Of a stretch of 64,000 nt of DNA, positions 8,583 through 17,025 are shown piece by piece. The first letter of the stretch is position 1. Each line of letters starts with the position of its first letter. Both the position numbers and the translations under genes were made by a program. A model generated the notes under the pieces. That model had not been told where the DNA came from. It searched no databases and saw only the letters and a program-made list of their open reading frames with translations. The stretch is from Arthrobacter sp. 135MFCol5.1 (lineage in GTDB: Bacteria > Actinomycetota > Actinomycetes > Actinomycetales > Micrococcaceae), in NCBI RefSeq assembly GCF_000374865.1, contig NZ_KB895457.1, positions 124,001 to 188,000 on the forward strand. Direction: 5' to 3'.

Positions 8583-10814
8583 ATGACCCCCACCGCCATT
8601 GCTGCCATGACCCGCGCCCTCGGCATCTCCAGGGAGATCGAAGACGCAGCGTGGTTTGTCCTGGGCCCGGGCCTGCAGGGGAAGGCGTCGCCGCTGGACG
8701 GGCGAACCCGGACGTGGTCGGTCGCGGCGGCTTCAGAGCTTCTGGACCGCCTGGAGCGGGGTATTCCGGACGCCAAGGCGCCGATGATGACCAACCTCCG
8801 CGAGAACCTGGGCGGCGCCACCCGTGGAGCCAAGCAACTGGCGGTGGAGCTGCTCTTCCTGCAGTCCCTGCCGCTGGCCCACGAAGTGAAATCCCTCAAG
8901 GTCAAGCGCGCCCGCGTCGCCGAGGCCGCCGGCTGGCTGGAGCCGCCGCTTGAGCTTCCCGAAGAGCTTTACGCGGGCATGACGGACCACGGCGTGATCC
9001 GCGACCGGACGGCTGAATTCAACTGGACCATCTGGGACCACCTCAAGTGGCTTTGCCGGTTCGTCCGGAACGTCGCACAGCGGCCGGCCGCCGTGGTGCA
9101 GGCCGCCATCAAGGATCCCCTGCAGTTCCACCGCCTTGCGGCCTCCACGCCGGATGACCAGCCTGCCATCCGCCGCAGCATCGAATTCCTGGCGTGGCCC
9201 AGCTACTTCGAGCCCGTGGTGGCGGATGTGGAGCGGCAGGAAATCCGTGACGCGTTCGCCTCGCTCGTGGGCGGGGCCAACGGCGACAGCGAAGAGGACA
9301 TCACCGCGGACATCCACCGCATCCGCCTGCACCTGGACGAGCAGGCGGGCCAGCGCATCGACTGGTACTCCCGGCAACTTGTCAGCCAGTGGCGCAAAGT
9401 CGGGGACCCCGGACGGCGGGCCTGGCTGCTCCGGACCCACGGCGACCACCCCGAGCTCCTCACAGCCTGGCACGCGGAGGAGAAAGTGACCCTGGACGTC
9501 GAACATCTCCGCCCCCTGGAGCCGGGGGTCAGTGCAGGCGTGGTCCAACACGCCGTGGACGAGGACTACAAGCACCTTGGCTACGTGGAGCGTGAGGACA
9601 CCAAAACCGCTGCCCTGGCGTTCCTTACCGTCATGAAGCCCGGGGACCTGGTGCTCTACCAGCACGCCGGTACGGTGCGGCTGGGTGGCGTGCTGGGGGA
9701 GCCGGAGTACAACGACGACAACCGCCGGCTGCGGCGCAAGGTGCGCTGGTTCGACGACGGCCACGCCACCACCAGCCTGCCCCGCCACGTCCAGCGCCAG
9801 CTCAGCACGCCCGGCATCGTCGTGGACGCCACCAGGGTGGTGCAGGCGCTGCAGGCGCTCCTGCCCGCAGAAGCGGAGACCGAGCCAGACGCCGAAACCG
9901 AAGGCGCCGCCGTCGTACCCCCCGTCCAGGAAGGCTTCCGCGCACTGACGCCCGAGTTCGCCGCGTCCCTGCACATGGAGCTGGAACCGCTCCAGGAGAT
10001 CGCCGAGCTGCTTGAGGAAAACCGCCAGGTGGTCCTCTACGGTCCGCCCGGCACCGGCAAGACCTACCTGGCGAAGCACCTCGCGGCGGAGCTGGCGGAT
10101 GACACCACGGACGAACGGGTCAAACTGGTCCAGTTCCACCCGTCCTACGCCTACGAGGATTTCTTTGAGGGATACCGGCCGGACAAGACCGACGACGGAC
10201 AGGTCTCCTTCAAGCTGGTGGCCGGCCCCCTGCGCCGGCTGGCGGAAGAAGCCGCGAAACCCGGGAACGAGAAGAAGCCGTACTTCCTCATCATTGACGA
10301 GATGAACCGCGCCAACCTGGCCAAGGTGTTCGGCGAGCTGTACTTCCTGCTGGAATACCGCGATGACCGGATCTACCTGCAGTACAGCCCCAACGAACCC
10401 TTCACGCTGCCGGACAACCTCTACATCATCGGCACCATGAACACCGCGGACCGGTCCATCGCCATGATGGACGCCGCCATCCGACGCCGTTTCTCCTTCA
10501 TTGAGCTGCACCCGCAGACGGAGCCGGTGAAGGGGTCCTTGCTCCGGTTCCTGGCGGCCCGGCAGCTGGACACCACCCCGGCTCTGTTGCTGGATGCGCT
10601 CAACGGTGCCATCGACGAATGGGACCGGGACCTGATGATCGGGCCGTCCTACTTCATGAAACCGGCAGCCCAGACCCCGGCCGGGCTGCGCCGGATCTGG
10701 AAATACGAGCTCATGCCGCTGCTGGAGGAGCACTACCATGGCCAGCTGACCAGGGCCCAGCTGGAGGAACGTTTCGGGCTGGACCAGCTGCTGGGACGCC
10801 TTGCAGCGCGCTGA
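8583..10814 (+). CDS. mcrB: McrB-like AAA+ restriction NTPase with EVE/PUA-like reader domain
   Basis: 743 residues. The C-terminal third is the McrB motor that drives the McrC nuclease: Walker A GPPGTGKT (487-494), Walker B FLIIDE (568-573), the McrB signature MNTADR near 619-624 and an arginine cluster RRRF near 634. In front, at about residues 318-400, KPGDLVLYQHAGTVRLGGVL followed by RRLRRKVRWF resembles an EVE/PUA-type fold, which in type IV systems reads modified cytosine. The first 300 residues are unfamiliar; the stretch IEFLAWPSYFEPVV occurs in similar form in other McrB-like proteins. The stop overlaps the mcrC start. Role: NTP-dependent recognition and translocation on modified DNA. 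Target modification unknown. Confidence 0.88.
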   Translation: MTPTAIAAMTRALGISREIEDAAWFVLGPGLQGKASPLDGRTRTWSVAAASELLDRLERGIPDAKAPMMTNLRENLGGATRGAKQLAVELLFLQSLPLAHEVKSLKVKRARVAEAAGWLEPPLELPEELYAGMTDHGVIRDRTAEFNWTIWDHLKWLCRFVRNVAQRPAAVVQAAIKDPLQFHRLAASTPDDQPAIRRSIEFLAWPSYFEPVVADVERQEIRDAFASLVGGANGDSEEDITADIHRIRLHLDEQAGQRIDWYSRQLVSQWRKVGDPGRRAWLLRTHGDHPELLTAWHAEEKVTLDVEHLRPLEPGVSAGVVQHAVDEDYKHLGYVEREDTKTAALAFLTVMKPGDLVLYQHAGTVRLGGVLGEPEYNDDNRRLRRKVRWFDDGHATTSLPRHVQRQLSTPGIVVDATRVVQALQALLPAEAETEPDAETEGAAVVPPVQEGFRALTPEFAASLHMELEPLQEIAELLEENRQVVLYGPPGTGKTYLAKHLAAELADDTTDERVKLVQFHPSYAYEDFFEGYRPDKTDDGQVSFKLVAGPLRRLAEEAAKPGNEKKPYFLIIDEMNRANLAKVFGELYFLLEYRDDRIYLQYSPNEPFTLPDNLYIIGTMNTADRSIAMMDAAIRRRFSFIELHPQTEPVKGSLLRFLAARQLDTTPALLLDALNGAIDEWDRDLMIGPSYFMKPAAQTPAGLRRIWKYELMPLLEEHYHGQLTRAQLEERFGLDQLLGRLAAR

Positions 10815-12048
10815 CCCCCGGGCGTCCGTCCGGCACCTGGTCCTGGACGAGCTGTCCGGCGGCATGGTGGAGCGGCTGGACGCGCCAAGCGCGTCCTTCC
10901 TGAACGCCAGCGGCCTGGCCAGGGCCTCGCCCATGGGCATGGGGTTGTACCGGATCGAGCCGGTGGGCAAGGTGGGCTCCGTGCGGACCCCAACGGTGCA
11001 GCTCGACGTCCGGCCCAAGGACCGGCTGGGTCTGGGCAGGCTCCTGTTCCTGCTCAGCTACGCGGGGGAACAGGGCTTTCGCCCGGACGCCGTGGCCGCC
11101 GACGAAGAACGCGACCTGTGGAGTGCGCTGGCGGAATCCCTGGCGCAATTGGCCGAACGCGCCTTGGGCCGCGGCGTCCTGCAGGGCTACCTCACGGTGG
11201 ACGAATCCTTGCGGACCGTCAAGGGGCGGATCCGGATTTCGGACCAGATCTCACGCCGGCCGGGAATGCTGGTTCCCTTGGAGGTCTCCTACGACGAGTT
11301 CACCGAGGACATCGCGGAAAACCGGATCCTGCGGGCGGCCCTGGAACGAATGGGGCAGGTGCCCGGCGTGCGGCCGGAGGTGCTGGGCCGGCTGCGGCAG
11401 CTGAAGGGAAAGCTCGACGCCGTCACCCGCCTTCCGTCCGGGGCGCCGGTTCCGCCGTGGAAGCCAACCAGGATGAACCTGCGCTACCACGCCGTCCTGC
11501 GCCTGGCCGAGCTGATCCTGCGCAACGCCTCCGCGGAATCAGGCGAGGGCAAGCAGCAGACGGCCTCATTCGTGGTGGACATGGCGCAGGTGTTCGAGGA
11601 TTTTGTGGGCACCGCGTTGCGCAGCGCGATGGCCGCCTACCCGGGGGAGCTGCGGCTTCGCTACAACGCCCTGCTCAGCGAGGCCGTGCGCGATTCCGAC
11701 CGTTTGTCCGTCCGTCCGGACGCCGTGCACCTGCTGGGTGGGCGCCCCGTGGTGGCCTACAACGCCAAATACCGGGCAGCCTCCGACGCCGGTGCTTCCC
11801 TGACAGCTGACCACTACCAGGTGCTGGCGCACTGCACCGCCCTTGCGGTGCCTACCGCCTGGCTCGTCTACGCCGGGAAGGGCGAAATGAAACTCCGCCG
11901 GATCCTGAACACGGACATCGACATTGTGGAGTTCCCGCTGGACCTCAGCCTGCCGCCGTCGGACATCCTGGACTCCATTCGGGACCTTGCCCGGCAGTCT
12001 TGGGGCGAAGTCGCCCGCGTTTCGGCAAGCTCAACCACCGGTGGTTGA
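10801..12048 (+). CDS. mcrC: McrC-like restriction nuclease subunit
   Basis: 415 residues, start TTG at 10801 inside the last codons of mcrB (14-bp overlap). The N-terminal beta-rich part binds McrB in known systems. The C-terminal PD-(D/E)xK nuclease is recognisable from FEDFVGTALR, then SVRPDAV (Asp307), and VVAYNAKYR. In E. coli McrC the corresponding catalytic trio is Asp, Asp and Lys. Here the second acid is Asn321 (codon AAC), followed by Ala and Lys323. The residue change could weaken or abolish cleavage, or be compensated elsewhere. The gene ends inside a perfect palindrome that supplies its TGA. Confidence 0.85.
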   Translation: MQRADPRASVRHLVLDELSGGMVERLDAPSASFLNASGLARASPMGMGLYRIEPVGKVGSVRTPTVQLDVRPKDRLGLGRLLFLLSYAGEQGFRPDAVAADEERDLWSALAESLAQLAERALGRGVLQGYLTVDESLRTVKGRIRISDQISRRPGMLVPLEVSYDEFTEDIAENRILRAALERMGQVPGVRPEVLGRLRQLKGKLDAVTRLPSGAPVPPWKPTRMNLRYHAVLRLAELILRNASAESGEGKQQTASFVVDMAQVFEDFVGTALRSAMAAYPGELRLRYNALLSEAVRDSDRLSVRPDAVHLLGGRPVVAYNAKYRAASDAGASLTADHYQVLAHCTALAVPTAWLVYAGKGEMKLRRILNTDIDIVEFPLDLSLPPSDILDSIRDLARQSWGEVARVSASSTTGG

Positions 12049-12058
12049 GCCGGTCGAA
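12021..12058. repeat. REP-like palindrome between convergent mcrC and histidine kinase genes
   Basis: TCAACCACCGGTGGTTGA (12031-12048) is a perfect 18-bp palindrome, flanked by TTCGGCAAGC on the left and GCCGGTCGAA on the right, extending the dyad imperfectly to 38 bp. As I recall, elements of the form TTCGAC..GCTCAACCACC..GGTGGTTGAGC are dispersed in Arthrobacter and Microbacteriaceae genomes. It sits between two converging genes and can act as a bidirectional terminator. Confidence 0.65.
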
Positions 12059-12059
12059 G

Positions 12060-13715
12060 TCAGACCGGCACCCGGAACGTAAACGTCGTCCCCTTGCCGA
12101 GCGTGCTGTCGACGTCGATGGTCCCGCCGTGGGCCTCGACGATCGCCTTGCTGATGGGCAGGCCCAGCCCCACCCCGGGGATCGCGGTGCGCCGGACGTT
12201 GCTGGTGCGGAAGAACTTGGCGAAAACCTCCGACGCGTCTTCCGGGCTCATGCCCATGCCCGTGTCCGATACCCTGCAGGCCAGGTGTCCGTCCTCCTGC
12301 GCCAGCGAGACCACCACCTGGCCGCCGTCGGGGGAATACTTGATGGCGTTGGACACCAGGTTGTCCAGCACCTGCGAGATCCGGGCGCTGTCCACGTGGG
12401 CCTCGAGCTGCGGCGGAGTTTCGGCACGCAGCTCCACCCCGGCCGCGGCAGCCCGCGGCATCGCCGAGGACACACTGCTTTGCACCAGTTCGGCCACGTC
12501 AACGGTGTGGGGTGTGACGATCAACTGGCCGTTCCGGCTGGACAGCAGGTCCGAGACCAGGGTCAGGAGCCGCTCGGAATTGCGGTGGATGATCTCCAGC
12601 ATCTCCCGCTGCGACTGGTCCGGTTCGTCCGCGAGCAGGATCTCGACGTAGCCCAGGATGGACGTCAGCGGGGTGCGGAACTCGTGCGAGACGCTGGAGA
12701 CGAAGTCGTCCTTGGCGGCGAGGGCGTTCACCAGGTCCGTGACGTCGCTGAAGACGATCACGGAACCGGCGAAGCGGCCGTCGGAATCCTTCATGGGCCG
12801 GGCTGTGGTCACCAGGGCCCGTTGTTTGCTTCCTTCACCCAGCCACACCAGGTAGTCGGTGAAGGTTTCCCCCAGGACGGCGCGGCGGACCGGACGTTCC
12901 GCCACGGGGACCAGGGTCTTCCGGTCCGGGCCGAAGACCAGGAGCTGGGACTCGTTGGGGTCCGCAATATCCTTTGGCCGTGCCAGCTCGTGGTTGGCCC
13001 GCTGCTTCCGGTTCATCAGCACGTCGTGGCCGTCGGCGTCCACCGCCAGGACACCAAGGTGCACGGTATCCAGGACGGTGTTCAGCAGCGACTCCTGCCG
13101 CTTGCTGGTGCGCAGGCTGGCCCGCAGTTGCTCGTCCTTGTCCTCCAGTTGGTTCTGCTGGCGCATCATGCTCAGCGTCAGGACGCTGACGGACACTCCA
13201 ATCCCCAGCATCATGACGGGCAGCAGGAGGGACCGGGCGAAGTCCTGCGGGGTGTAGTTGCCTTTCAGGAGCAGCGGCACCCAGATGATGGCCAGTGGAC
13301 CCAGGAAGGAGAACCACAGTGCCGCCTTGGGGTAGTACCCGGAGGCGCAGAGCCAGATGACGGGGAACACGGCCAGCAGGCTGATTCCGGTAAGGCTTTC
13401 CTGCCCGCCTTCGCGGCCTGCACCGATGGAGATGAAGTCCAGCACCGGGATGGCCAGGAAACTGGTGTACGGCAGCCGGTCCCACGGGATGGCGTAGCAG
13501 AGCGCCATGAGCACCAGCTGGGAGATGAGGAACGTGACGAACAGGGGATTGTCCATGGTGTCCGGGAAGAACGCCCACACCAGGAATGCCGTGAGGAGAG
13601 TGGTGACGAACAACGGCATCTGGCTCAATGCCACCCGGTCCGTCAGCCGGTATTCATGGAAGGGCCGCTTGAAAAACCGCAGCCGACCGGATGACCAGGC
13701 CGTCGGGGCGCTCAT
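12060..13715 (-). CDS. Membrane sensor histidine kinase (PAS, HisKA, HATPase)
   Basis: 551 residues from the ATG at 13715 (MSAPTAWSSG). About six hydrophobic helices fill residues 30-180. A coiled linker (MRQQNQLEDKDEQL) leads into a PAS-like domain (about 195-320). The HisKA box SHEFRTPL has the phospho-accepting His344. The ATP-binding domain follows with the N box LVSNAIKYS near 452, the G1 box DTGMGM and the GLGLPISK loop. It is divergent from the OmpR-type regulator 95 bp away and is almost certainly its cognate kinase. The input is unknown; the N-terminus is an integral-membrane sensor without a large external loop. The shared intergenic region holds a TATACT box for the regulator. Confidence 0.92.
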   Translation of the reverse strand: MSAPTAWSSGRLRFFKRPFHEYRLTDRVALSQMPLFVTTLLTAFLVWAFFPDTMDNPLFVTFLISQLVLMALCYAIPWDRLPYTSFLAIPVLDFISIGAGREGGQESLTGISLLAVFPVIWLCASGYYPKAALWFSFLGPLAIIWVPLLLKGNYTPQDFARSLLLPVMMLGIGVSVSVLTLSMMRQQNQLEDKDEQLRASLRTSKRQESLLNTVLDTVHLGVLAVDADGHDVLMNRKQRANHELARPKDIADPNESQLLVFGPDRKTLVPVAERPVRRAVLGETFTDYLVWLGEGSKQRALVTTARPMKDSDGRFAGSVIVFSDVTDLVNALAAKDDFVSSVSHEFRTPLTSILGYVEILLADEPDQSQREMLEIIHRNSERLLTLVSDLLSSRNGQLIVTPHTVDVAELVQSSVSSAMPRAAAAGVELRAETPPQLEAHVDSARISQVLDNLVSNAIKYSPDGGQVVVSLAQEDGHLACRVSDTGMGMSPEDASEVFAKFFRTSNVRRTAIPGVGLGLPISKAIVEAHGGTIDVDSTLGKGTTFTFRVPV

Positions 13716-13777
13716 CGTTCGGTAGACGCGGAAGTCGGGGTGTTCGAGACCATACCAGCAGGATATCCGCAGCCAGC

Positions 13778-13783
13778 TATACT
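13778..13783 (+). promoter_or_regulatory. -10 box for the response-regulator gene
   Basis: TATACT, 5/6 match to the consensus, 26 bp before the ATG at 13810, leaving room for a short leader with an AGGGGG ribosome site at 13800-13805. No good -35 is visible. Confidence 0.55.
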
Positions 13784-13809
13784 TCTGAAGTTGGCACTGA
13801 GGGGGCTCT

Positions 13810-14574
13810 ATGAGTGAGGCACGTGTGGGTCTGGTCATCGAAGATGACCACGACATTCGGGAACTGGTTCGCACTGTGCTGACCCAGGCTGGATTTGACG
13901 TTACCGTCGCCAGTGGCGGCGCTGAGGGCGTTTTGATGGCCAAGAGCCTGAATCCTGACGTTATTACGCTGGATTTGGGACTGCCGGACATTGACGGCTT
14001 TGAAGTTTCCCGGCAGATCCGGGAGTTTTCGGACGCCTATATTGTGATGTTGACGGCGCGTACCGAAGAGCTGGATACGTTGATCGGGCTCGAATCGGGT
14101 GCGGACGACTACCTCACCAAACCGTTCCGGCCCCGGGAGCTCCGTGCCCGGGTCGCGGCCATGATGCGGCGCCCACGGTCCGTTCCGGACTCCGGCGACG
14201 TCGCGGTGGACCCGTCGTCGGACGGCGCCGCCCACCCGGAGCGTGGAAACTTCAGCCACAACGGCCTTGAGTTGAGCTACGCGTCCCGCACCGTAACCGT
14301 CGACGGCACGGAAATGAACCTGACCCGCACCGAATTCGAGCTGCTGTACGCGCTCCTTGAGGCGGGCCGCACGGTCCGGACCAAGTCGGACCTGGTGCGC
14401 CGGCTCCGGGACGAGGATTACGACGTCGGCAGCTACATCAGCGAGGCTGACGAACGTTCCGTCGAAGTCCACATGGGAAACCTTCGCAAGAAGCTGGGCG
14501 ACTCGCCGCAGCAGCCGCGGTGGCTGCAGACAGTCCGCGGGGTCGGTTACCGGTTGGCGCCGGGACAACACTGA
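13810..14574 (+). CDS. OmpR/PhoB-family response regulator
   Basis: 254 residues. Receiver domain 1-120: acidic pocket EDD at 11-13, phosphorylatable Asp55 in TLDLGLPD and the conserved Lys in TKPF near 105. After an acidic/Pro-rich linker the winged-helix DNA-binding domain occupies about 160-252 (LTRTEFELLYALLEAG, then SVEVHMGNLRKKLGD and VRGVGYRLA). Receives phosphate from the divergent kinase and regulates transcription. Its 3' end overlaps the convergent Hpt-like gene by 28 bp. Targets unknown; the direct repeats upstream of the GH26 gene are one candidate site. Confidence 0.93.
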   Translation: MSEARVGLVIEDDHDIRELVRTVLTQAGFDVTVASGGAEGVLMAKSLNPDVITLDLGLPDIDGFEVSRQIREFSDAYIVMLTARTEELDTLIGLESGADDYLTKPFRPRELRARVAAMMRRPRSVPDSGDVAVDPSSDGAAHPERGNFSHNGLELSYASRTVTVDGTEMNLTRTEFELLYALLEAGRTVRTKSDLVRRLRDEDYDVGSYISEADERSVEVHMGNLRKKLGDSPQQPRWLQTVRGVGYRLAPGQH

Positions 14575-14957
14575 GCCTGTAACCGGTGGATGGTCTGCCG
14601 GCTGCACTGGGTGATGGGCCGCAGGAACGTCGCCGCCAGCCTCGGCAACGCCACCGACATGTCAGCGTGGCGGGCCTCGGCCCTGATTTCGGCTTCCAGG
14701 TCCTGGGCCATGCCCGCCAGCCGTTCAGCACCGACCATTTGGCTTGCCGTCTTCAGGCTGAGGACCGCGTCCATTGAACCTTCCAGGTCACCCGTGGTGA
14801 GGGCCAGCCTCAGCTTTTCCAGCCGCTCCGGGAGGTAGTCGATGAAGTTGGCCACGAAGACCCGGCCGTAGCCCTCTTCCTCCTCAAGCTCTTCCCGCAA
14901 ACGGTCCAGGACCGATGGGTCCACCAGCGGTCTGGGTGCATCATCTGAGGTGCTCAT
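14547..14957 (-). CDS. Hpt-like four-helix protein lacking the phospho-accepting histidine
   Basis: 136 residues from the ATG at 14957, which follows a clear GAAAGGAG site. Residues about 18-115 have the histidine phosphotransfer helix pattern: LREELEEEEGYGRVFVANFI, LPERLEKLRLAL, and then VLSLKTASQMVGAERLAGMA aligned with the usual AHxLKGSSxxxGAxxLA. The canonical His is replaced by Leu66, while Lys69 of the LKG-type turn is retained. So the protein should not relay phosphate itself. It could bind the neighbouring receiver or kinase and modulate it. It converges on and overlaps the response regulator, placing it in the same signalling locus. Confidence 0.8.
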   Translation of the reverse strand: MSTSDDAPRPLVDPSVLDRLREELEEEEGYGRVFVANFIDYLPERLEKLRLALTTGDLEGSMDAVLSLKTASQMVGAERLAGMAQDLEAEIRAEARHADMSVALPRLAATFLRPITQCSRQTIHRLQAQCCPGANR

Positions 14958-14978
14958 GACACTCCTTTCGGCTGACAC

Positions 14979-15022
14979 TGCGGACTCTGGAACCACGTGA
15001 AATTGCGGACTCTGGAACCACG
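14979..15022. repeat. Two 19-bp direct repeats, 25-bp period
   Basis: TGCGGACTCTGGAACCACG occurs at 14979-14997 and again, identical, at 15004-15022. They lie between the divergent Hpt-like and GH26 genes, just upstream of the Hpt-like ribosome site. They could be paired regulator-binding sites or a short tandem duplication. Confidence 0.85.
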
Positions 15023-15204
15023 CGGTTAGGCGTGGGAACCGGTGTTTGTTCAGGTTAGGACTGTTCCCGGGCGGCATCCGGGGTTGGGAAATTAATTGCG
15101 GGTTTCTTGATGAGATTGCGGTTTTTGGCCCTATCATCAAGCCAGTGCTTTTCGCGCTACCACACAAGCGGCCTGGCCGCCTTCAAATCTGGGGATAGAT
15201 TGCC

Positions 15205-16422
15205 GTGTTTCGTTCGCTGAAGATTTTTGTCCTGGCTTTGTTGGTGGCCTCCGGATTGGTGGTGGCCGCGGTCCAACCAGCCAGCGCGGCCACCTCGCCT
15301 CAAATCACCCTCAACCCGGCGTCCGGTCCGGCCGGCTCCGCCGTGACCGTCGCCGGAACCGGGTTCAAGGCCTCCACTACCGGGACGGTGATTGTGGGTT
15401 CGGCGACTTTCGCGTTCCAGACCAGCTCCACCGGGGCGTTCAGTACCGGCATCACCATTCCTGCCGCGTCCACCGGAAGCATCACCATTGCCGCCAAGAC
15501 CTCGTCCATCAAGGCATCCGCCACGTTCGTAGTGCAACCGGCGCCGGCCCCTCCCACCGTCAGCAGCGCGGCCCTTCGCTTCGGGGTGGCCAACGCCGGG
15601 GGGCCGTTGGCCGGCAGTGAGTTGGACGAGGTAGCCACCCTTGCCGGGGAAAGTCCGTCCATCCTGATGATCTACAAGGATTTCCTCCAAGCGCCTCCGG
15701 TGGCTGAGATGGACGCCGCCCGCTCCCGGGGTGCCACCCCGTTGGTCACCTGGGAACCGTGGGCGTGGGGTGGTGGGGTGAACCAGCCTGCCTACGCTTT
15801 GGACCGGGTGGCCGCCGGCGATTTCGACGCGACCATCACCCAGTGGGGCCAGTCAATCGCTGCCTGGGGCAAGCCGGTGATGTTGCGTTTCGCCCATGAA
15901 ATGAACGGCAACTGGTACCCGTGGGCGGAGGGCGTCAACGGCAACCAGCCAGGCGACTACGTGGCCGCCTGGCGGCATGTGCACGACGTCGTCGCCGCCA
16001 CGGGTGCCGCCAACGTCCAGTGGGTGTGGTCGCCCAACGTGCCCTACTGGGGGTCCACGGACCTGGCAGGTTTGTATCCGGGCGGGGGATACGTCGACGT
16101 CGTGGCCCTGGACGGCTACAACTGGGGCACGTCGCAAACCTGGAGCAGCTGGGTTTCACCCGTGGACCTCTTTGCCCCGGGCATCACCCAGCTCCGTTCC
16201 CTTGCCCCGGGGAAACCGGTCCTGATTGCCGAGACCGCCTCCAGCGAGCTGGGCGGTTCCAAGCCGACGTGGAACACGGACCTGGTGTCCTACCTGGCCG
16301 CGCAGCCAGACGTCATGGGCTTCGTCTGGTTCCACATGCAAAAGGAAACCGACTGGCGCATCAACAGCAGCGCGTCGTCGGCCACCGCGTTCAAGTCAGC
16401 CTTGTTGGCCCGGAGGAGCTAG
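15205..16422 (+). CDS. Secreted glycoside hydrolase family 26-like enzyme with IPT/TIG-like domain
   Basis: 405 residues from GTG 15205. Signal peptide about 1-29 (LALLVASGLVVAA, then ASA). Residues 31-112 form a beta-sandwich of IPT/TIG type (LNPASGPAGSAVTVAGTGF). The catalytic barrel follows: MLRFAHEMNGNWYPW carries the acid/base Glu232, and VLIAETASSELGG carries the candidate nucleophile Glu343, both arranged as in GH26 beta-mannanases and related glucanases. PDVMGFVWF near the end is also family-like. It acts outside the cell on a plant or microbial polysaccharide, substrate not certain. It stands alone, with a 247-bp upstream region holding the direct repeats. Confidence 0.85.
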   Translation: MFRSLKIFVLALLVASGLVVAAVQPASAATSPQITLNPASGPAGSAVTVAGTGFKASTTGTVIVGSATFAFQTSSTGAFSTGITIPAASTGSITIAAKTSSIKASATFVVQPAPAPPTVSSAALRFGVANAGGPLAGSELDEVATLAGESPSILMIYKDFLQAPPVAEMDAARSRGATPLVTWEPWAWGGGVNQPAYALDRVAAGDFDATITQWGQSIAAWGKPVMLRFAHEMNGNWYPWAEGVNGNQPGDYVAAWRHVHDVVAATGAANVQWVWSPNVPYWGSTDLAGLYPGGGYVDVVALDGYNWGTSQTWSSWVSPVDLFAPGITQLRSLAPGKPVLIAETASSELGGSKPTWNTDLVSYLAAQPDVMGFVWFHMQKETDWRINSSASSATAFKSALLARRS

Positions 16423-16548
16423 GGGATAGGGGCGCTGCTCCGGAACGACGGGTGGCGGGCTGCCGTATCCCGGCAACCCAATGATCTTGTCCTGCCCGGA
16501 TCAAGGACGGCGGCGGAAACAACCAAAGATTGCCTCAAGATTGCGGTG

Positions 16549-17007
16549 TCAGGGGCGGCCATCGAGGAACTCGAGCAGGTGGGTTTCGAGGGCTGAACGG
16601 TCCTTCATTTCGCACTCCCAGACGGTCAGCACCTTCCAGCCGGCGCTTTCCAGTTGGCGCAGTTGATCGGCGTCGCGTTCACGGGTGCGGGTGCGTTTTG
16701 CCTTCCAGAAGTCCGCATTGGCCTTGGGTGCGTGTTGACCCACCCGGCAGGTATGGAAATGCCAGAAGCAGCCATGGACAAAGATCACTTTGTGGCGCCC
16801 GGCGAAAACCAGGTCCGGATTGCCCGGGAGCTTGGTGCCGGCGGAGGTGCCGTGCAGGCGGTACCTGTAGCCCTTGGCGTGCAGGAGCCGGCGCACCAGC
16901 AACTCCGGTTTGGTGTCCTTGCCGCGGATCCTGGACATGTTCCAGCTTCGCCTCTCCGGGGAGAGCTTGTCCGCGGTGGGTTCGGCCGCGCTGGAGGTGC
17001 CTGGCAT
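16549..17007 (-). CDS. vsr: Very short patch repair (Vsr) endonuclease
   Basis: 152 residues, typical Vsr size. The family motifs are clear: SWNMSRIRGKDTKPE at the N-terminus, PDLVFAGRHKVIFVHGCFWH with the metal-binding Asp and His, and a Cys/His zinc-site pattern (HTC). Vsr nicks beside T:G mismatches made by deamination of 5-methylcytosine. No cytosine-5 methyltransferase gene is in the window, so its partner must be elsewhere or absent. It is the last of four closely spaced minus-strand genes (bioB, bsaP, PNPOx, vsr). Confidence 0.93.
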   Translation of the reverse strand: MPGTSSAAEPTADKLSPERRSWNMSRIRGKDTKPELLVRRLLHAKGYRYRLHGTSAGTKLPGNPDLVFAGRHKVIFVHGCFWHFHTCRVGQHAPKANADFWKAKRTRTRERDADQLRQLESAGWKVLTVWECEMKDRSALETHLLEFLDGRP

Positions 17008-17025
17008 CTTTCCAGTCTAGGAGTG

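Noticed and set aside
8733..11018. Long minus-strand open frame opposite mcrB and mcrC
   Set aside because: Low-complexity Gly/Val/His/Gln composition typical of high-GC antisense frames; the plus strand encodes McrB and McrC.
12000..13694. 564-codon plus-strand frame opposite the histidine kinase
   Set aside because: Antisense shadow; the minus strand has the complete kinase motifs.
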